Source: Distichodus sexfasciatus (taxonomy: Eukaryota > Chordata > Actinopteri > Characiformes > Distichodontidae). From it: a stretch of DNA of 64,000 nucleotides. The stretch covers positions 7,840,043-7,904,042 of the forward strand of contig JAVGVS010000004.1 of NCBI GenBank assembly GCA_032718565.1. Direction: 5' to 3'. How positions within the stretch are numbered: the stretch's first letter is position 1; the number at the start of each line of letters is the position of its first letter. A program made the position numbers and the translations under genes. This document shows positions 1 through 12,400 of this stretch, in pieces. The notes beneath the pieces were generated by a model. That model ran no database searches, had not been told where the DNA came from, and saw nothing but the letters and a program-made list of their open reading frames with translations.

Positions 1-95
1 TCCGCGGGTACTGTACGGATGGGTCAAATGCAGAGGTCACATTTCGTTGTACTATGTGCTATGCTGTGGTGTGTTGACAATGACAATCACTTTTA
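1..95 (+). repeat. SINE-A copy, 3' tail only
   Basis: This is the 3' tail of the commonest SINE of the window, here called SINE-A. Full copies have a tRNA-like head with a GGTTCGAATCC-type B box (see 50148-50404). The tail reads GGATGGGTCAAATGCAGAGG and then a GTGCTGTG-rich stretch ending in CAATGACAA. The head lies left of the window or was lost. Confidence 0.8.
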
Positions 96-479
96 CATAA
101 TATTCGAAAAGCGCTATTTCAGAATGGAGAATTTATAGCACCGTTCGCTATGAGGAGACGCCCACTTGAGGCCAAAATTGGGAATTACTTTTTTTTATTT
201 TACCTGAAAATAAAGAGAAAAGGGAGAGTTGCATTTCAGCATTCAACAAGTAACACATTAGCTGCAATTTTAAGCCATGAATGGTGTCTCTACATCAAAA
301 ACTGCAAGGAGAACGGAAAAAACACAACTAAAAAACAAGAGACAGAGGAAGGAAAGAAAGTGACAGAGGGAGACGGTTCTAGAATGGATTGAATAACGAG
401 CGGCTGATTGGCTGAGCGTTCTGAGACCAGTCCAGACTCATCTCGGGCAAATCAATATTTAAGTTAATCATCAAAGAAA

Positions 480-628
480 TGTCAATTTCCTGTCTCCGAG
501 CGTGTGTGTGTGTGTGAGTGCATACACGTGTTGGATGTTGGAATAAAAGCGCAGTACGGCTCAGAGCGACGGCAGCCCGTCCTCGCTCTCAATGTGTGTG
601 TGAGTGAGGGTGAGTGTGTGTGCGAGCG
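480..628 (+). promoter_or_regulatory. probable core promoter and 5' UTR of the C1q-domain gene
   Basis: A TATA-like GAATAAAAGCG lies about 85 bases before the ATG. It is followed by a GT-rich leader with several TGAGTGAG/TGTGTG runs. The ATG at 629 is the first one that opens a signal peptide and splices in frame into the C1q domain. The transcription start is inferred only from the spacing to the TATA-like box. Confidence 0.45.
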
Positions 629-755
629 ATGGCCGTGCTGAGCGTGAGTGGGGTGCTGCTGCTGCTGTGTGCGGCGGTGCTGGGGGACGGGGAGACACCT
701 GGCAGCCTGGAGGAGCTCCGTGCTGAAATATTACAGCTCAGAAACACCACGCAAG
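629..755 (+). CDS. C1q-domain gene exon 1: signal peptide and start of stalk
   Basis: It encodes residues 1-42 and the first base of codon 43. The donor is G|GTAATT. It holds the signal peptide and the first half of the coiled coil. Confidence 0.9.
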
Positions 756-2875
756 GTAATTAATATCACAATATCACCGTTAACGTAAGACTTCACCTCA
801 ACTACGATTAATGTACGACTATTTGGTTTTGGTTTTATTTTCAGTTTTCATTTCCATAGTTCACTGACAAGACTTACACTGTAAATACTGTAAATTAGTG
901 AGAGCGACTGAGGGATTATTTGTCATTGTGAACACACCACAGCACAGCACACAGTGCACCACAACCAAACGTGATCTCTGCATTTGACCCATCCGTGAAG
1001 GAGCAGTGGGCAGCTGATATGGGCAGCGCCCAGGGAGCAGTGCTAGGGGACAGTACCTTGCTCATGAGTATCCCAGTACTTTTAATGCTCTAGGATTTGA
1101 ACGAGCAACCTTGCAATGGAGCGAAGGCCTTATTGTTACGCTACCGACTGCCCTAATTAGTTAACTAGTAAAGCTAACTAAAGATAACCAACATTTACAA
1201 CATGCTTACTGACCTTGACCACAAATAAGAGCCTAACGGTAAAGGATGTGTCCAAACCTGCCCAAAAGCGCGTGCCTATATGAGATCTGACCCAAGCCTG
1301 CCCTGTTTACTTACTGCTTCAGATATGAGTCTGGTCCGACCGTGTCTGAGTCTGTGTATGTGCGTGTGTGTGTGTGTGTGTGTGTGTGCGTGTGTGTGCA
1401 GAACAGGCCAAAGAGCTGAGTGACCTGCGGAACCGACTGGAGGCTATACAATCTCATAGAGGTGAGTGTGTGTGTGTGCTGTGGTCATGTTAATTTGGAA
1501 ATTTCTGGGTGTGTTGTTCTCAGTGTCGTTTGATCATTGTGTTGACCTCATTTGCAGTGGCCTTCACTGTCTCACTGGGCAGCAACGGCCTGGTGTCCAC
1601 CAAGAATGCCAAGAAAGTACTCACTTTTAAAGATGTGTTGATCAACATTGGCAACGCATACGACCCCGAGACAGGTAACAAACATGTACACTCACACACA
1701 GACACACACGCGGCTGCCGATCGAGCAGGAGGGGTGTAAGCCATGATGCAAAACGTCCACGGTCTCAGATGGTCTCAACCTCGCCACCTTCTTCTAACTT
1801 TCAAGTTGCCATTCACCTTTATTATATTTACAATTATTATTAAATCTACAATTATTACACAGTTGTACGAACATTTAATCCCATAATATTAGAGCATTAA
1901 TGTATGAACACATGTAATTAATGTATTTATTTTTAAATGTCATTTCAGTTACCAGTTACGGAACAGGGGGCTGTGAGATATGACCAAAATATTATATCCT
2001 GATGACGATATACATCACAATATAGTACAGGTTCTGTAAATTCAGCTCCAAAAATTAGGCTTTAATAAACCGGCGCTTTTTACGCCTATGCTTTTTCAGC
2101 GCTTTAGTGACTTTTACGCTGCAAAATGACTGTAAGAGACGGTGGTGTATATGGGGCTCTAGTAAGGTGCCTTTAAGGTGAACTGTGGCAGCTGTGGCGG
2201 TCGAGCGTGCACAGACATGAGATTTTGCTTGTGAAAGTTCCACTTCAAGATCAGATTTACAGTACAAATATAACGGCATAATATTCTCTTTGGCTACATC
2301 CACGTGGTGCCGCGGTGACTACTGCAAACCGTGAAACATTATTGCCGTCAACGGTGTATTTTGCAACACCACGAAATAAACCATAGATTATAATATGAAG
2401 CAACAGTTTTATTTGGTCATCCGATATATTTCATCGTATCTCACAGCTCTAGTACGAACCGAACACTAGTTCTCAAACTGAGCTCTCAAACGACCCCATG
2501 CATCTAAAGGGCCTTTACGCTACCCCTCTGCAGTCACGTGTGTAAAGTGTAAAGTGCACAGTAAAGCATGACGGTGTGTGTGTGTGTGCTCCAGGCGTGT
2601 TCAAGGCCCCGGTGCGAGGCGTGTACTACGTGCGCTTCACGGCCACAGCTCCCACCGACGGCCTGATGAGCACCAAGCTCTACAAAAACGACCAGGTGCA
2701 GCTGACGGTGCACGAGCCCCCGATCGGACCGGGCAGCGACACCGCGTCCAACGGCGCCGCCCTGCTGCTGGAGGCTGGGGACCGCCTCTACATGCAGATC
2801 TCGCCTCACTCGCACCTCTGGGACAACCCACAGCACCACACAACCTTCACTGGTTTCCTGCTGTACCCGATCTAA
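629..2875 (+). CDS. secreted short-chain C1q-domain protein (complement C1q-like), four exons
   Basis: The exons 629-755, 1402-1461, 1558-1674 and 2595-2875 join to a 194-residue protein; all introns are phase 1 with GT-AG ends. Residues 1-20 are a signal peptide with a hydrophobic core (VLLLLCAAVL). Residues 25-63 are charged and leucine-spaced (LEELRAEILQLRN, then KELSDLRNRLEAI) and should form a coiled-coil stalk. From VAFTVSLGSNG to the end (FTGFLLYPI) is one gC1q domain, with the usual GVYYVRFTA and GPGSDTASNGAALLLEAGD strands. There is no collagen Gly-X-Y repeat, so this is the cerebellin-like/C1q-like type found in large numbers in fish, not C1qA/B/C. Such proteins trimerise through gC1q and act outside the cell in innate recognition or cell adhesion; the ligand here is unknown. 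The exact ortholog is not clear. It lies opposite in strand to slc4a7 and probably inside one of its introns. Confidence 0.93.
1402..1461 (+). CDS. C1q-domain gene exon 2: coiled-coil stalk
   Basis: This is a 60-base exon after a GT-rich tract and the acceptor TGTGTGCAG; the donor is AGAG|GTGAGT. It encodes EQAKELSDLRNRLEAIQSHR, a heptad-like stalk. Phase 1 at both ends means it could be skipped without a frameshift. Confidence 0.88.
1558..1674 (+). CDS. C1q-domain gene exon 3: first third of gC1q
   Basis: The acceptor is CATTTGCAG and the donor ACAG|GTAACA. It encodes VAFTVSLGSNG through NIGNAYDPETG, the first strands of the gC1q jelly roll. Confidence 0.92.
2595..2875 (+). CDS. C1q-domain gene exon 4: rest of gC1q and stop
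   Basis: The acceptor is GTGCTCCAG. The exon opens with GVFKAPVRGVYYVRFTA and ends FTGFLLYPI then TAA. The aromatic residues of the gC1q core are present and the exon has no breaks. Its base composition is much richer in G and C than the flanking introns, as expected for a used exon. Confidence 0.94.
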
Positions 2876-2999
2876 ACCTGGCAGTGCCAACGCACGGCAT
2901 TGTGGGAGGAGGGGGCAGGACGCAGGTCTGGGCCGATGTCGGCCAGTTGAGTTCCAAGTAGACAGGAAAACATTGTTAAATGTGGTTGTGGAGTGTGTT

Positions 3000-3005
3000 A
3001 ATAAA
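3000..3005 (+). terminator. possible polyadenylation signal of the C1q-domain gene
   Basis: A canonical AATAAA lies 125 bases after the stop codon, just before a (GAT)n run. No better candidate lies closer to the stop. Confidence 0.5.
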
Positions 3006-3011
3006 TAAGCA

Positions 3012-3012
3012 C

Positions 3013-3054
<42 letters not shown>

Positions 3055-3058
3055 GTGG
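3012..3058. repeat. (GAT)n trinucleotide microsatellite
   Basis: About 14 tandem GAT units end in GGTGGTGG. It is noncoding and sits just past the putative polyadenylation signal. Confidence 0.95.
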
Positions 3059-3309
3059 TGGGTTTGACTGCGTAAAACGCTAAACGCTGTTTACTCATGA
3101 CAACATTAAAATGTTAACGTCAACCACATGACAATCTTCAGATGTGCTAATTCCACAAACCACACAAATCAGTGTTTAACACAGCACACTGAATAACCTC
3201 TGTATACGGTAATCTGCTCTATAAATAAATCTGCCTTGCCACTAGGTGGAGCTGTAAGATTAAACTCAGTCTAACCTCGTTGTAGATTCTTATTCCATCA
3301 AGCACCCAG

Positions 3310-3560
3310 TTCAAGTCAAGTCAAGCTTTAATATCTTCTCAGCCATATATTAAAAACACAGCGTAGAGACGAAACAGCGTCGTCCTGGACCAAAAAAAGG
3401 TACAAAACCCCCCAGGCAAACATGACAGCAGCAGATATGTCTGTTCTTTCCTCCCTAAAATCAGTTGTTGCTTTCCTGTTAGTAGTCTGCTGGGCCAAAG
3501 CACAGGTCACACTGTCATTTGGAGCAGAAGTGTTTTCAAACAGTAAATACATAAAAACAA
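3310..3560 (-). repeat. probable LINE 3' tail, minus orientation
   Basis: The stretch starts with TTCAAGTCAAGTCAAGCTTT, the reverse complement of the AAAGCTTGACTTGACTT-type ends of fish LINEs. The body has no intact reading frame. The family was not identified. Confidence 0.4.
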
Positions 3561-3924
3561 ATGGACTATTTATTCAGTACTTGAACGGCTGATCAAATTG
3601 AACGCACCCAGAGGTGAAAATGTTCTGCCAGATGTTTCCCCCTAACACCCTCATTACAGGTGCACCTGGCCTATTTTAGGTTTCAGCTATTAACTGAACC
3701 GAATAGGGGACTTGAGGTTGACTTTGGTCTCATCTTAAAATTAGCTCTAAGCTCTCATTAATTCCTCTTGCAAATTACTCGTTTTCCAAAGTTATGAGCA
3801 AAAGTACAGAGGTCCCCGTTTTGATTCAGTGTATGCAAACATACCAAAAAGTACTTATTTCATCCCTTCAGCTGTACCGGGCGTGCAACCAACACTGGCA
3901 AAACTAACTGTAGCAAACGGATCC

Positions 3925-4319
3925 CTTAGCAAAAAGTAGTTTATTCAAGTGTACTACGAGTATACCTATTATATACTAAAACTGAGGCAGTATACTTAAA
4001 GTTTACTTCTTATATACTATATTTTATATGCTTAAGAATAGTATAGTGAAGTATACTTGACTAATACTGATAAGTATAAAGAAAAGTCTACTAAAGTCTA
4101 AAAGTATACTTTTGTAATCTTAAAATGACCTTATAAAATATACTTAAACTATACTTTTATAAACTTAAAAATGTTCCACTTTAGTCCGAAGAAGTATTAA
4201 ATTAGTATACTTTCTAGTACACTACAAGGTACATGGTACATGGTCCGTAGTATACTTGCTATACTTAAGCTCAAGCATACTTAACAAAATCAACTTCAAG
4301 TATACTACTTTTTGCTAAG
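3925..4319. mobile_element. 395-bp MITE with CTTAGCAAAAAGTAGT ends
   Basis: The left end CTTAGCAAAAAGTAGTTTA matches the reverse complement of the right end, CTTAGCAAAAAGTAGTATA. The interior is AT-rich, with many AGTATACTT/AAGTATACT palindromic units and no coding capacity. No clear target duplication was seen, so the superfamily is open. Confidence 0.75.
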
Positions 4320-4662
4320 TGATGACCCTAAATGTTACTTTGGCAAAAGGTAAACTAAAAATGATAAAAACTTCCTTAGCTCTAATAAACAGAATAAAAT
4401 TACCATCAGTGCTGATGTACAGTTGTGTGTGTTTCTGGACTATAAATCCTATTTAATCCTATAAATGAAACCTGCAGCAAGGTGCCACCGTTACTGACCT
4501 TCCCCTTAAACTCCTGTTAGTCGGCCTTGTTGTCCGCAGTTTGAACTGGCAAAAGTAAGCTTTCATGAATTATTTAGGAAGATCGAATAGAACTTCTGGT
4601 GCCTTTGGTTGGAGTTAAGAGTATAATGAGTGAGAGACATGTTAGTCTTAACAATGTTTTAC

Positions 4663-4796
4663 CTGCAGAACTTGTAGAGAATCTTCTCAAACACCAGCAC
4701 AGGGCCGGTGCTGCCCAGGATGGTGAGAGGCTGACCGGAAAAGAGAGAGTAGGCCACTCCGGTGAGGGACGCTCCGAACAGAGACTCTATAGCACT
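4663..4796 (-). CDS. slc4a7: slc4a7 exon 14: membrane spans 2-3
   Basis: It encodes SAIESLFGASLTGVAYSLFS and then GQPLTILGSTGPVLVFEKIL, the most conserved part of the SLC4 transport core. The acceptor is CTCTCCAG and the donor TGCAG|GTAAAA, phase 2. No next exon is found toward base 1. Confidence 0.95.
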
Positions 4797-6435
4797 CTGG
4801 AGAGAAAGAGAGAGAGGGGGTGATGCGTTTGAATAAGGTAGTCAAAGTCAACTTTATTGTCATCTCTGCTATATGCTGTACAGGTAAACAGAGAGACGAG
4901 ACGACGTGGCTCCAGCTTTCACAGTGCAAACAACAAAGAATAAATAGGGCACATGGAATAAACAATATATAAACAGAATACAAAATATACACTTTAAACT
5001 AGGAATGGAGTATTAAATATAAACTTTAAACCAGAAATTTACAAAAACTAAAACTAGCTGTGATTTTTTAGGTTAATAACAAAAAAATAAAAAGAGTTTT
5101 CTTTACGAAATCAAAACTGCAATGAACACTGCAAAACTAGAACTAAAACAAAACAAAACTGCAGGGAACTGCTTGTTTTGTTTGGTGAACGCAAGACCAC
5201 AGAGTGTGTTCTTTCATCCTACCTTTTCCAAGATCAAGACTTTCCTCACAGTAACAAAATAAATAATAATTAATAATAACAATAATAAATCATTTCCTCA
5301 TAATAACTAAACCTGAAATAATAAACCAAAAGGAAAAGTGCAGACAATTTTTAAAAATCAAAGACAGAGTAGTAAGTCATATGTCTCCCCAACGCAGAGA
5401 TATAAAGCTGCATCACTCCAATATGGCTGAACATCAAATATTGCGACCGATCCTGCTCATTTTAATATACTGCAAACAGGTGATCTGCATCTGTTTGCAA
5501 AATATATTCTGAAACTTTGCACAGTGTCCGAGTACTGCAAACCTATGAACTCACGAGATTAACCCGACGTTTTTGACGTTTTTCTTACAGCGGGTGAAAC
5601 CGTTAAATTAAATGTGGTCATGAAACTGACATCTGTGTCGGTAACGCCCAGTTTCCGAAATGACGTGTGAATGTGTTTTTGTTTTTTGGCGAGAGATTAT
5701 CCGAGCGTAACAGCACGGGGGTGAGCTCCGCGCAGCTCGTGTGGTAGACAGACTCACAATGTTGCCCTTGGTGATCTCCCCCAGCAGCCCCCCGAAGGTG
5801 ATGACGGGGGACATGCAGGCGCAGTAGAGGAAGAGGATGGAGGCCAGACACTGCAGACTCAGAGCGTCTCGCACGTCGCTCAAGATGAAGGGAGCCTTCC
5901 TCCTCACGTCCAACACCAAACCCCCAAAAATACTGAGACGCACAGACAGAGCGAGAAAAATGCCAAATGTCAGACTTTCACAAGAAATTCACCACTCTCG
6001 TTCTGCTGATGACAACGCTGTAATAAACACAGCATAAGAATCAGAATAAGACAATCTACATGAATGTACATTGTGAGAGGGTCACACTTGGGCTAAACAC
6101 AAGAATAGGCCAAGCGCAAGAAAAGTAAAAGCACGGTTCTGCTTAACGGAGACCTTATTTACCTAGAAAAGGGGGGAAATGGGTTGCAGGTGGGCTATTA
6201 ACAAGACGCGTAGTACCTACTGTCTCCTGTGGAACTGTGGAAGGAGACAAAAGTGGAGGAAGAAGAAATAACAGAGAGAACAAGGTGTTTCTGGTACCAA
6301 GCAACTACAATGGAAGAGAGGAGAAGCTGGTTGGTTGGAGTGTGTGTGTGTGTGTGCGCACGCGCATGTGTGCATGTGTAGTTTTGTCATACATCTTTAT
6401 GGCTCAGACTCTCTGTTAACACTGCTCAATGTGTG

Positions 6436-6466
<31 letters not shown>

Positions 6467-9400
6467 AGCCCCTTCAGGCCAGATCAAAGCTGCTAGACGT
6501 GAATGCTTTGTTCATGGCCGTGCTGAGAGCTGAAGACAACAGAGCTGCACGAAAACCTTTTATTCCCCCTTTTAATACCGCTTCAGTACGGAGAATGCAT
6601 TCATCCGCCTTTCATCAAAACAGACTTAAAATAAATCCTCCGCACCCCCATAATGCCAACAGCAGGGCACACGCCAAGCTCACACACGCTCTCATGTGCT
6701 GCGTTTGTGTGTTACAGTTTTAATGTGTTTAGAGTGTTACAAATCCACTCAGGGGGTCGACAGGCTCCTGCAGGTGGACTGGTGCTGTATAATTAACGTT
6801 TTAGCATTTCAGATTTCATACAGGGGTAGCTACCAGGGCTATAAATATCATGATACGCCGTTATATCGATTCAAGGGACCACGATACGATGTCTGAGAAT
6901 ATCTGCTACGAAAATATTTCTGTTTGATTCAAGTCAGGGGCCAGCCATCGACATATATCATATGTCGATTGAACACCATCACTTCCATTTATATCAAATC
7001 GCATAAAACAATTAAAATATCATTTGCCATTTTTATTCCCGAGATCAACCAGGCACTGACATGAAAAACAACCTTCTCTTGTAAGAAAAATAGGTTTACT
7101 GTTCACTGTAAAGTGACCGTACAACATGTACGAAGCTGATGTTTTCATTTGGACTGATGCTATTGTTCGTCATTGAATTAATGTACTGATGTAGACTGAC
7201 GTACCGTTACACCCCTATTAGAAGATTAGGTTAAGACTGTAAAGGCTGGAATATACTTGCTGTGAGCTACGTGTGCGTATCCGTAAACAGTTGCGTTGTT
7301 AACGTTTGTGCTGATATACTTGCGTCCGTACTGTGTGTCGTAATCTGTAGTGTGAACTCCTTACCACCAGGAGTCAGAGTCGAGGCCGCAAACCTAATAA
7401 ATGAATGAATACCTGTATCTTAAAATCGTCATCTGTTATTCCAAACAAACATGGCTTCAGTCGAAGAAGCGTTAATCTTCATCATACTGAGACGGCACCA
7501 GAGAAGAAAACGAAAATCGCGGAGATGGTACGTTCAACCACTTAATAGATTTCGTCAGCAAAACGGGGAATTGTTTTCTTGACTTTTGAGTGCAGATCTC
7601 GCAACACTGCCCCTATAAATTACGCAGGTATTGCATCTCCGTATACGTTCCGTTAATTTTTGAGTACGTGCACAAAAACCGACGCAAAGAACGCAGGATA
7701 CGGATCGCGCCTGTACGTACTGTACATACATACGTACGTAGTTAACAACAAGTATGTTTCAGCCTTAAGAGTACTACAGTGCTACTCTTAGCTGTGCAGC
7801 TTATCAGGACTATGATGTTTATCTTAGCTATACTTTTGGAAGGGAAAAAAGTTGAATGAAGAACTGAATTAACACTGCTTATCGTCCAAACAAGTAAGCG
7901 ATCTGAAGCAATCTGAGAATTTCTGAATCACAATTCAGATGACGGGGCGGCACGGTGGCGCAGTGGTTACCGCTGCCACCTAACGGCGAGAAGGTTCTGG
8001 GTTCGATCCCCGGGACGGCCGCAGGGCCTTTCTGTGTGATTGGGACTGTGACTGTTTGAGTGTGTGTGTGTATGCCCTGCGGTGTGTTGGCGTCTGCCCA
8101 GGGTTGGTCCCCGCCTGGCGCCCATAGTTCCCAGAATAGGCTCTGGCCCTCCCGCGACCCTAATGGGGACTAAGCAGTTTCGGATTGTGAATGAATGAAT
8201 GAATGAATGCAGAAGATGCTTTGAGCAAGTCTAGAAATGCACAAAGATAACACCCAGGTTGCTAAAAGAATTTTTGGAGCATTAAACCACACTGGTATTT
8301 TAGGTATGCGATCATGTAGATAATAGTGTGAGCTCTCCAGGCTGCTGGCAGAGAGAGAATTCATCCAGTACCAAAAGCAGCACAATCGATGTTGGCGATT
8401 ATCAATATTCTGCTCTTGTGACTCGCACAATCAAAGTTCCAGAATTCAAACATTTTGTGTGTGTGTGTGTGTGAGAGAGAGATGCTAACCGTCCTGTCCT
8501 CTGTAGTTCGGGGCCTGAGTGATGCTCCTCCCCTTTAACACTATCAGCAGGTGGAGTGGAGCCATTAGGCATAGGTGGCAGCTTCCTCTTTTCCTAAAAC
8601 CACACACACCAGATTACACACATCTTTCTCTCTTACACACACTTTGGTCAGATTTATTCACATCCAGTTTGTTTCTGGTTTATACAGAAAACTATATAAA
8701 AACATATAGTTGGTGGCGTAACGGTAGGGTGTTCGCCCCGTGATCAGAAGTTCGCAGGTTCAAATCCAGGACCGGTAAAGTTACCACTGAGGTGCTCATG
8801 AGCAAAGTACCGTCCCCAAGCACTGCTCTCCGGGCGCTTGTTAGCTGCCCACTGCTCCTTCACGGATGGGTTAAATGCAGAGGTCACATTTCGTTGTGGT
8901 GCACTGTGTTCTGTGCTGTGGTGTGTTCACAATGACAAATAATCACTCACTTTATATAAAATTAGTAATATAAACTGTAACAACAAAGTGAAATTCTATA
9001 TTGTGATAAATATTGAGATCAATCAGTTTAAAATATTTTGTCACCCACCTCCAAGACACATACATCTATGTGGAGATAAAAACATACACGCTCCAACAGA
9101 TCTTTCTGCAAAAAACTTTCTTTACAAACACACACACACACACACAGACCTGGGAGGGGACGTATTTGGGTGGCTCTATCCGGATGGTGGGGTCCCACTC
9201 CCCGGGGGGCAGCACAGTCACCTGGTCCAAGAACTCATCGATCCCTGACAGGAGGTCGTTCCTGTCTTTGGCTTTGTATGCCACATCATGGAATATCTAA
9301 AACACACATGGCAAGAGAGTAAAGGAGAGAGCAAGTGTGTGTCTCTCTACAAAAGGCGAGCGAGTGTGGATGATAGGGGACAATCTGAAAGCGTGTGAAT

Positions 9401-12400
9401 GAGCGGTGGAACACGTGCTGGATGCTGATTGGTTGATGAACTATTTGATTTTTCCACATCGGTACACATATTTTTTCGTCCCAGCAAATGCAAGAGGCGC
9501 TTTTAGAAATATGTTTCAATTTAGTGTTGTTTTCACATTGCACTGAGTACAACGAGAAAAAAATCTAAAGGATCAGTTTATAAACTGTGTAGAAATCCTG
9601 TAGCTTAAGGGATTAAAACAGCTTGAGGAGAACATACACTGGAAGGGAGCTCTACCTTTGTCCACAACTTTTAGCAACTGTTGATCACGTTTCAAAATTC
9701 TTTCTACAGTTTTACTGAGAATTAAAGGTGCTCACCACGTGTAGTTACAATACCTTGCGAATCCCAAAAAATGGGGGCGTATTGAAAATTCTTTGTAACT
9801 TGTGATGGCAAAAAACTGATAATTGCTGTTGAATTCGGACATAAGACATTTCATGATTTACTGTTCAAGCTGTTACGTATTGTTAAGTTAAATTGTTGTG
9901 TTGCCATTTCACAAGGTCTTGTGTTTTAAATTTTTCGTACATTAAATCTGAATTCTAAATGCAACAGTGAAAGAATTTTGAAAATCTGTCAACAGAGTCC
10001 CCCCTTTCATTTACATTTAGGGCACTTAGCAGCCGCTCTTATTCACCCTCATTTCAGGGGCATTCTCCGTGGAGCAACTTGGGGTTAAGGGTCTCGCTCA
10101 GGAAGCCAATGATGTAAGTGTTGGAGGCAGGATTTGAACCCACGACCTCTTGGTCCAGACGCAAGCGTCCTAACCACTACACTGCCGCCACACACTTTTC
10201 ACGTGTTACCGAATAAAACAATAATAAGGTAATGAAGGATGCAAAAGATGTAACTTCATCTCTCCCTCTTCCAGTCACACTCCACCCTTCAGTTCTAAAC
10301 AACTGTGTTTGCGCTGTGGGAGTTTTATGTTGACTATGAACATGCTGCTGCTTTGATTAAGTAAACATGACTATTATGACTACTATGACATGATATTCAC
10401 ATCTCTAAACTGGGGAGCTCTGAGGATGAGTGAGTTGCGTATTCCGTTTCCTGGCGCATCCACATGAGTGGCGTGTTCATGACGAAATGATTAAAGGTGT
10501 AGTGTTTGTGTGTTAGTGTGAGCTGTACCTCGTCAGTCATGAGTGTGGCGATGGAGCGGCCGATCTCGTGGTACTGAGAGCCTTTGCCAAACGGCCCCAG
10601 CAGCAGGAACAGGAACCTGAAACAGCAGAGCACAAACTCAGGCACAAACATACACCAATGGTCAGGGTGTGCTCCCACATGCGTGCTGCCAGCTGCATTA
10701 TTATTTATTATTATAAGGATTTGTGCTGAAACGTCTGAAGTGAAGTTTGGGAGGAGGCCTTAGGCCTCGGACCTTATTGCAAGTGCAATCTATTTATTTT
10801 TTACAGTGACTATTTAACTTTGAAATCTTTTTTAAAACGGCGATAGTTCAAATACTTCGATTATGTACCATTTACACTTTTAATCTGCACTATCCTGCAC
10901 TAATATCTTGCAATGTAATGTCTGAAACAAAACTTGCAAAAGTTGCACTTTTTTGCCTGTTAATCCAATCACTGACCGATTTTGTTTTCTTTTCTCAAGG
11001 TGCAGTGTGAACAGTTCAGCCATCCCACTGCTTATACAATTCTGTAGTGTGAAGAAGCGATTAAAAGACAGCATTTATTATATTATATTTAGAAGAACTA
11101 AATTATTTTATCGCTATTTTTGCATGTATTCTGTTATCATTTTAATCTAATAGATTATGTTTAGTGGAGATTTTTTCCTCATACATTTAAAATAACTCAT
11201 TGTAGACCCTTAATCCCACAATATCGTGGAACTGATATTTAGCTTAAAGATTTTGTCCATGCCTAGAGCTGATGTTCAGTGCTTGTTCTAAGGTTAAATA
11301 ACATTGGATTTAGGATTAGTGTTAAGAATATGGTTGGCTTTGTATATGAATCCAGTTGAAATCCAGAATGAATCCCCCTTACAATGTGTGTGAGTGTTTT
11401 TTAACAAAGCTATTTTTAATATATTTTCTATGTTTTGTTTTTTCCGATTTAGTTTCTTGCTAATTTCAGTTTTAATTTGCAGTCTAAAGGCGCACTTCAC
11501 TACATTTGTGACCCTCCACGGCAAAACCAGTCGCTTCTCGCAAATTTTCAAAATTGAGTTATTATGTTTTCACGAAAGGGCATAAATCAAGCTTCAAAAT
11601 GATACCTATATCGAATGAATCGGACGACATATGACTGAGATATCAACATTCAAAGGAGTCGGGTTTCTCCTGTCACACCAAGTGAGAAACGGAGAAATCT
11701 GCCTTTGAAGTTGACTATCGACGTAGCACTCACAGACGCTTGCTGCGGTCGCGGCTATGTTTGTATTTACGGTAGCCTACGCTGCATTCACAGCCACACG
11801 GATAGCCTACCTGCGTTAGGTTAACTGAACTCGGGAGACAAAGATGGATTCCGGAGAAATATCTTTACGCTAGTCAACGAGTGGATTTACCGTAAATATT
11901 GAAGTAGAGCGGTCAAAACAGAAACGTTTAACATTCTGCTGGAATTGAATTCCTCACCTCAAGAAAGTCACGTTTTTAGGATGGAAAGGGTACGTTTTTC
12001 AGCCACATTTATTCACAACAGTACAGTATAGACCTCCGACTGTTTCAAAACGCTAAAAACAAAAAATCCACAATTTTACCCCACGCAACATAAACGCTCG
12101 TTTTTCTCAGAAACCTCCGTTGCGACAAGCGACTGGTTTTGCCGTGGAGGGTCACATATTAGTTTATAACTATGTATGTTACAAGTAAAGAATCTGGAAT
12201 GCAGCTACCTAGTGGGAACAGGCACTTCGGTGACGCCAGTGAGGAGGATGGCAGGAGACAAGCGGACAAAGGCTATGATTGGCCTCTCTAGGAAGTCTAC
12301 CTCCCCCACCAGCACGTTGGAGGCCTCGGCTCCCGGGGGGATCTTCTTCATGAAGTTCATGTCCACCTGAGGGGCCAGAGGTGAAGAGGTCACGAGGTGA

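Noticed and set aside
2578..2961. 127-residue open frame overlapping C1q exon 4
   Set aside because: It is an alternative frame of a GC-rich exon; the C1q frame carries all the family motifs and the right splice phase.
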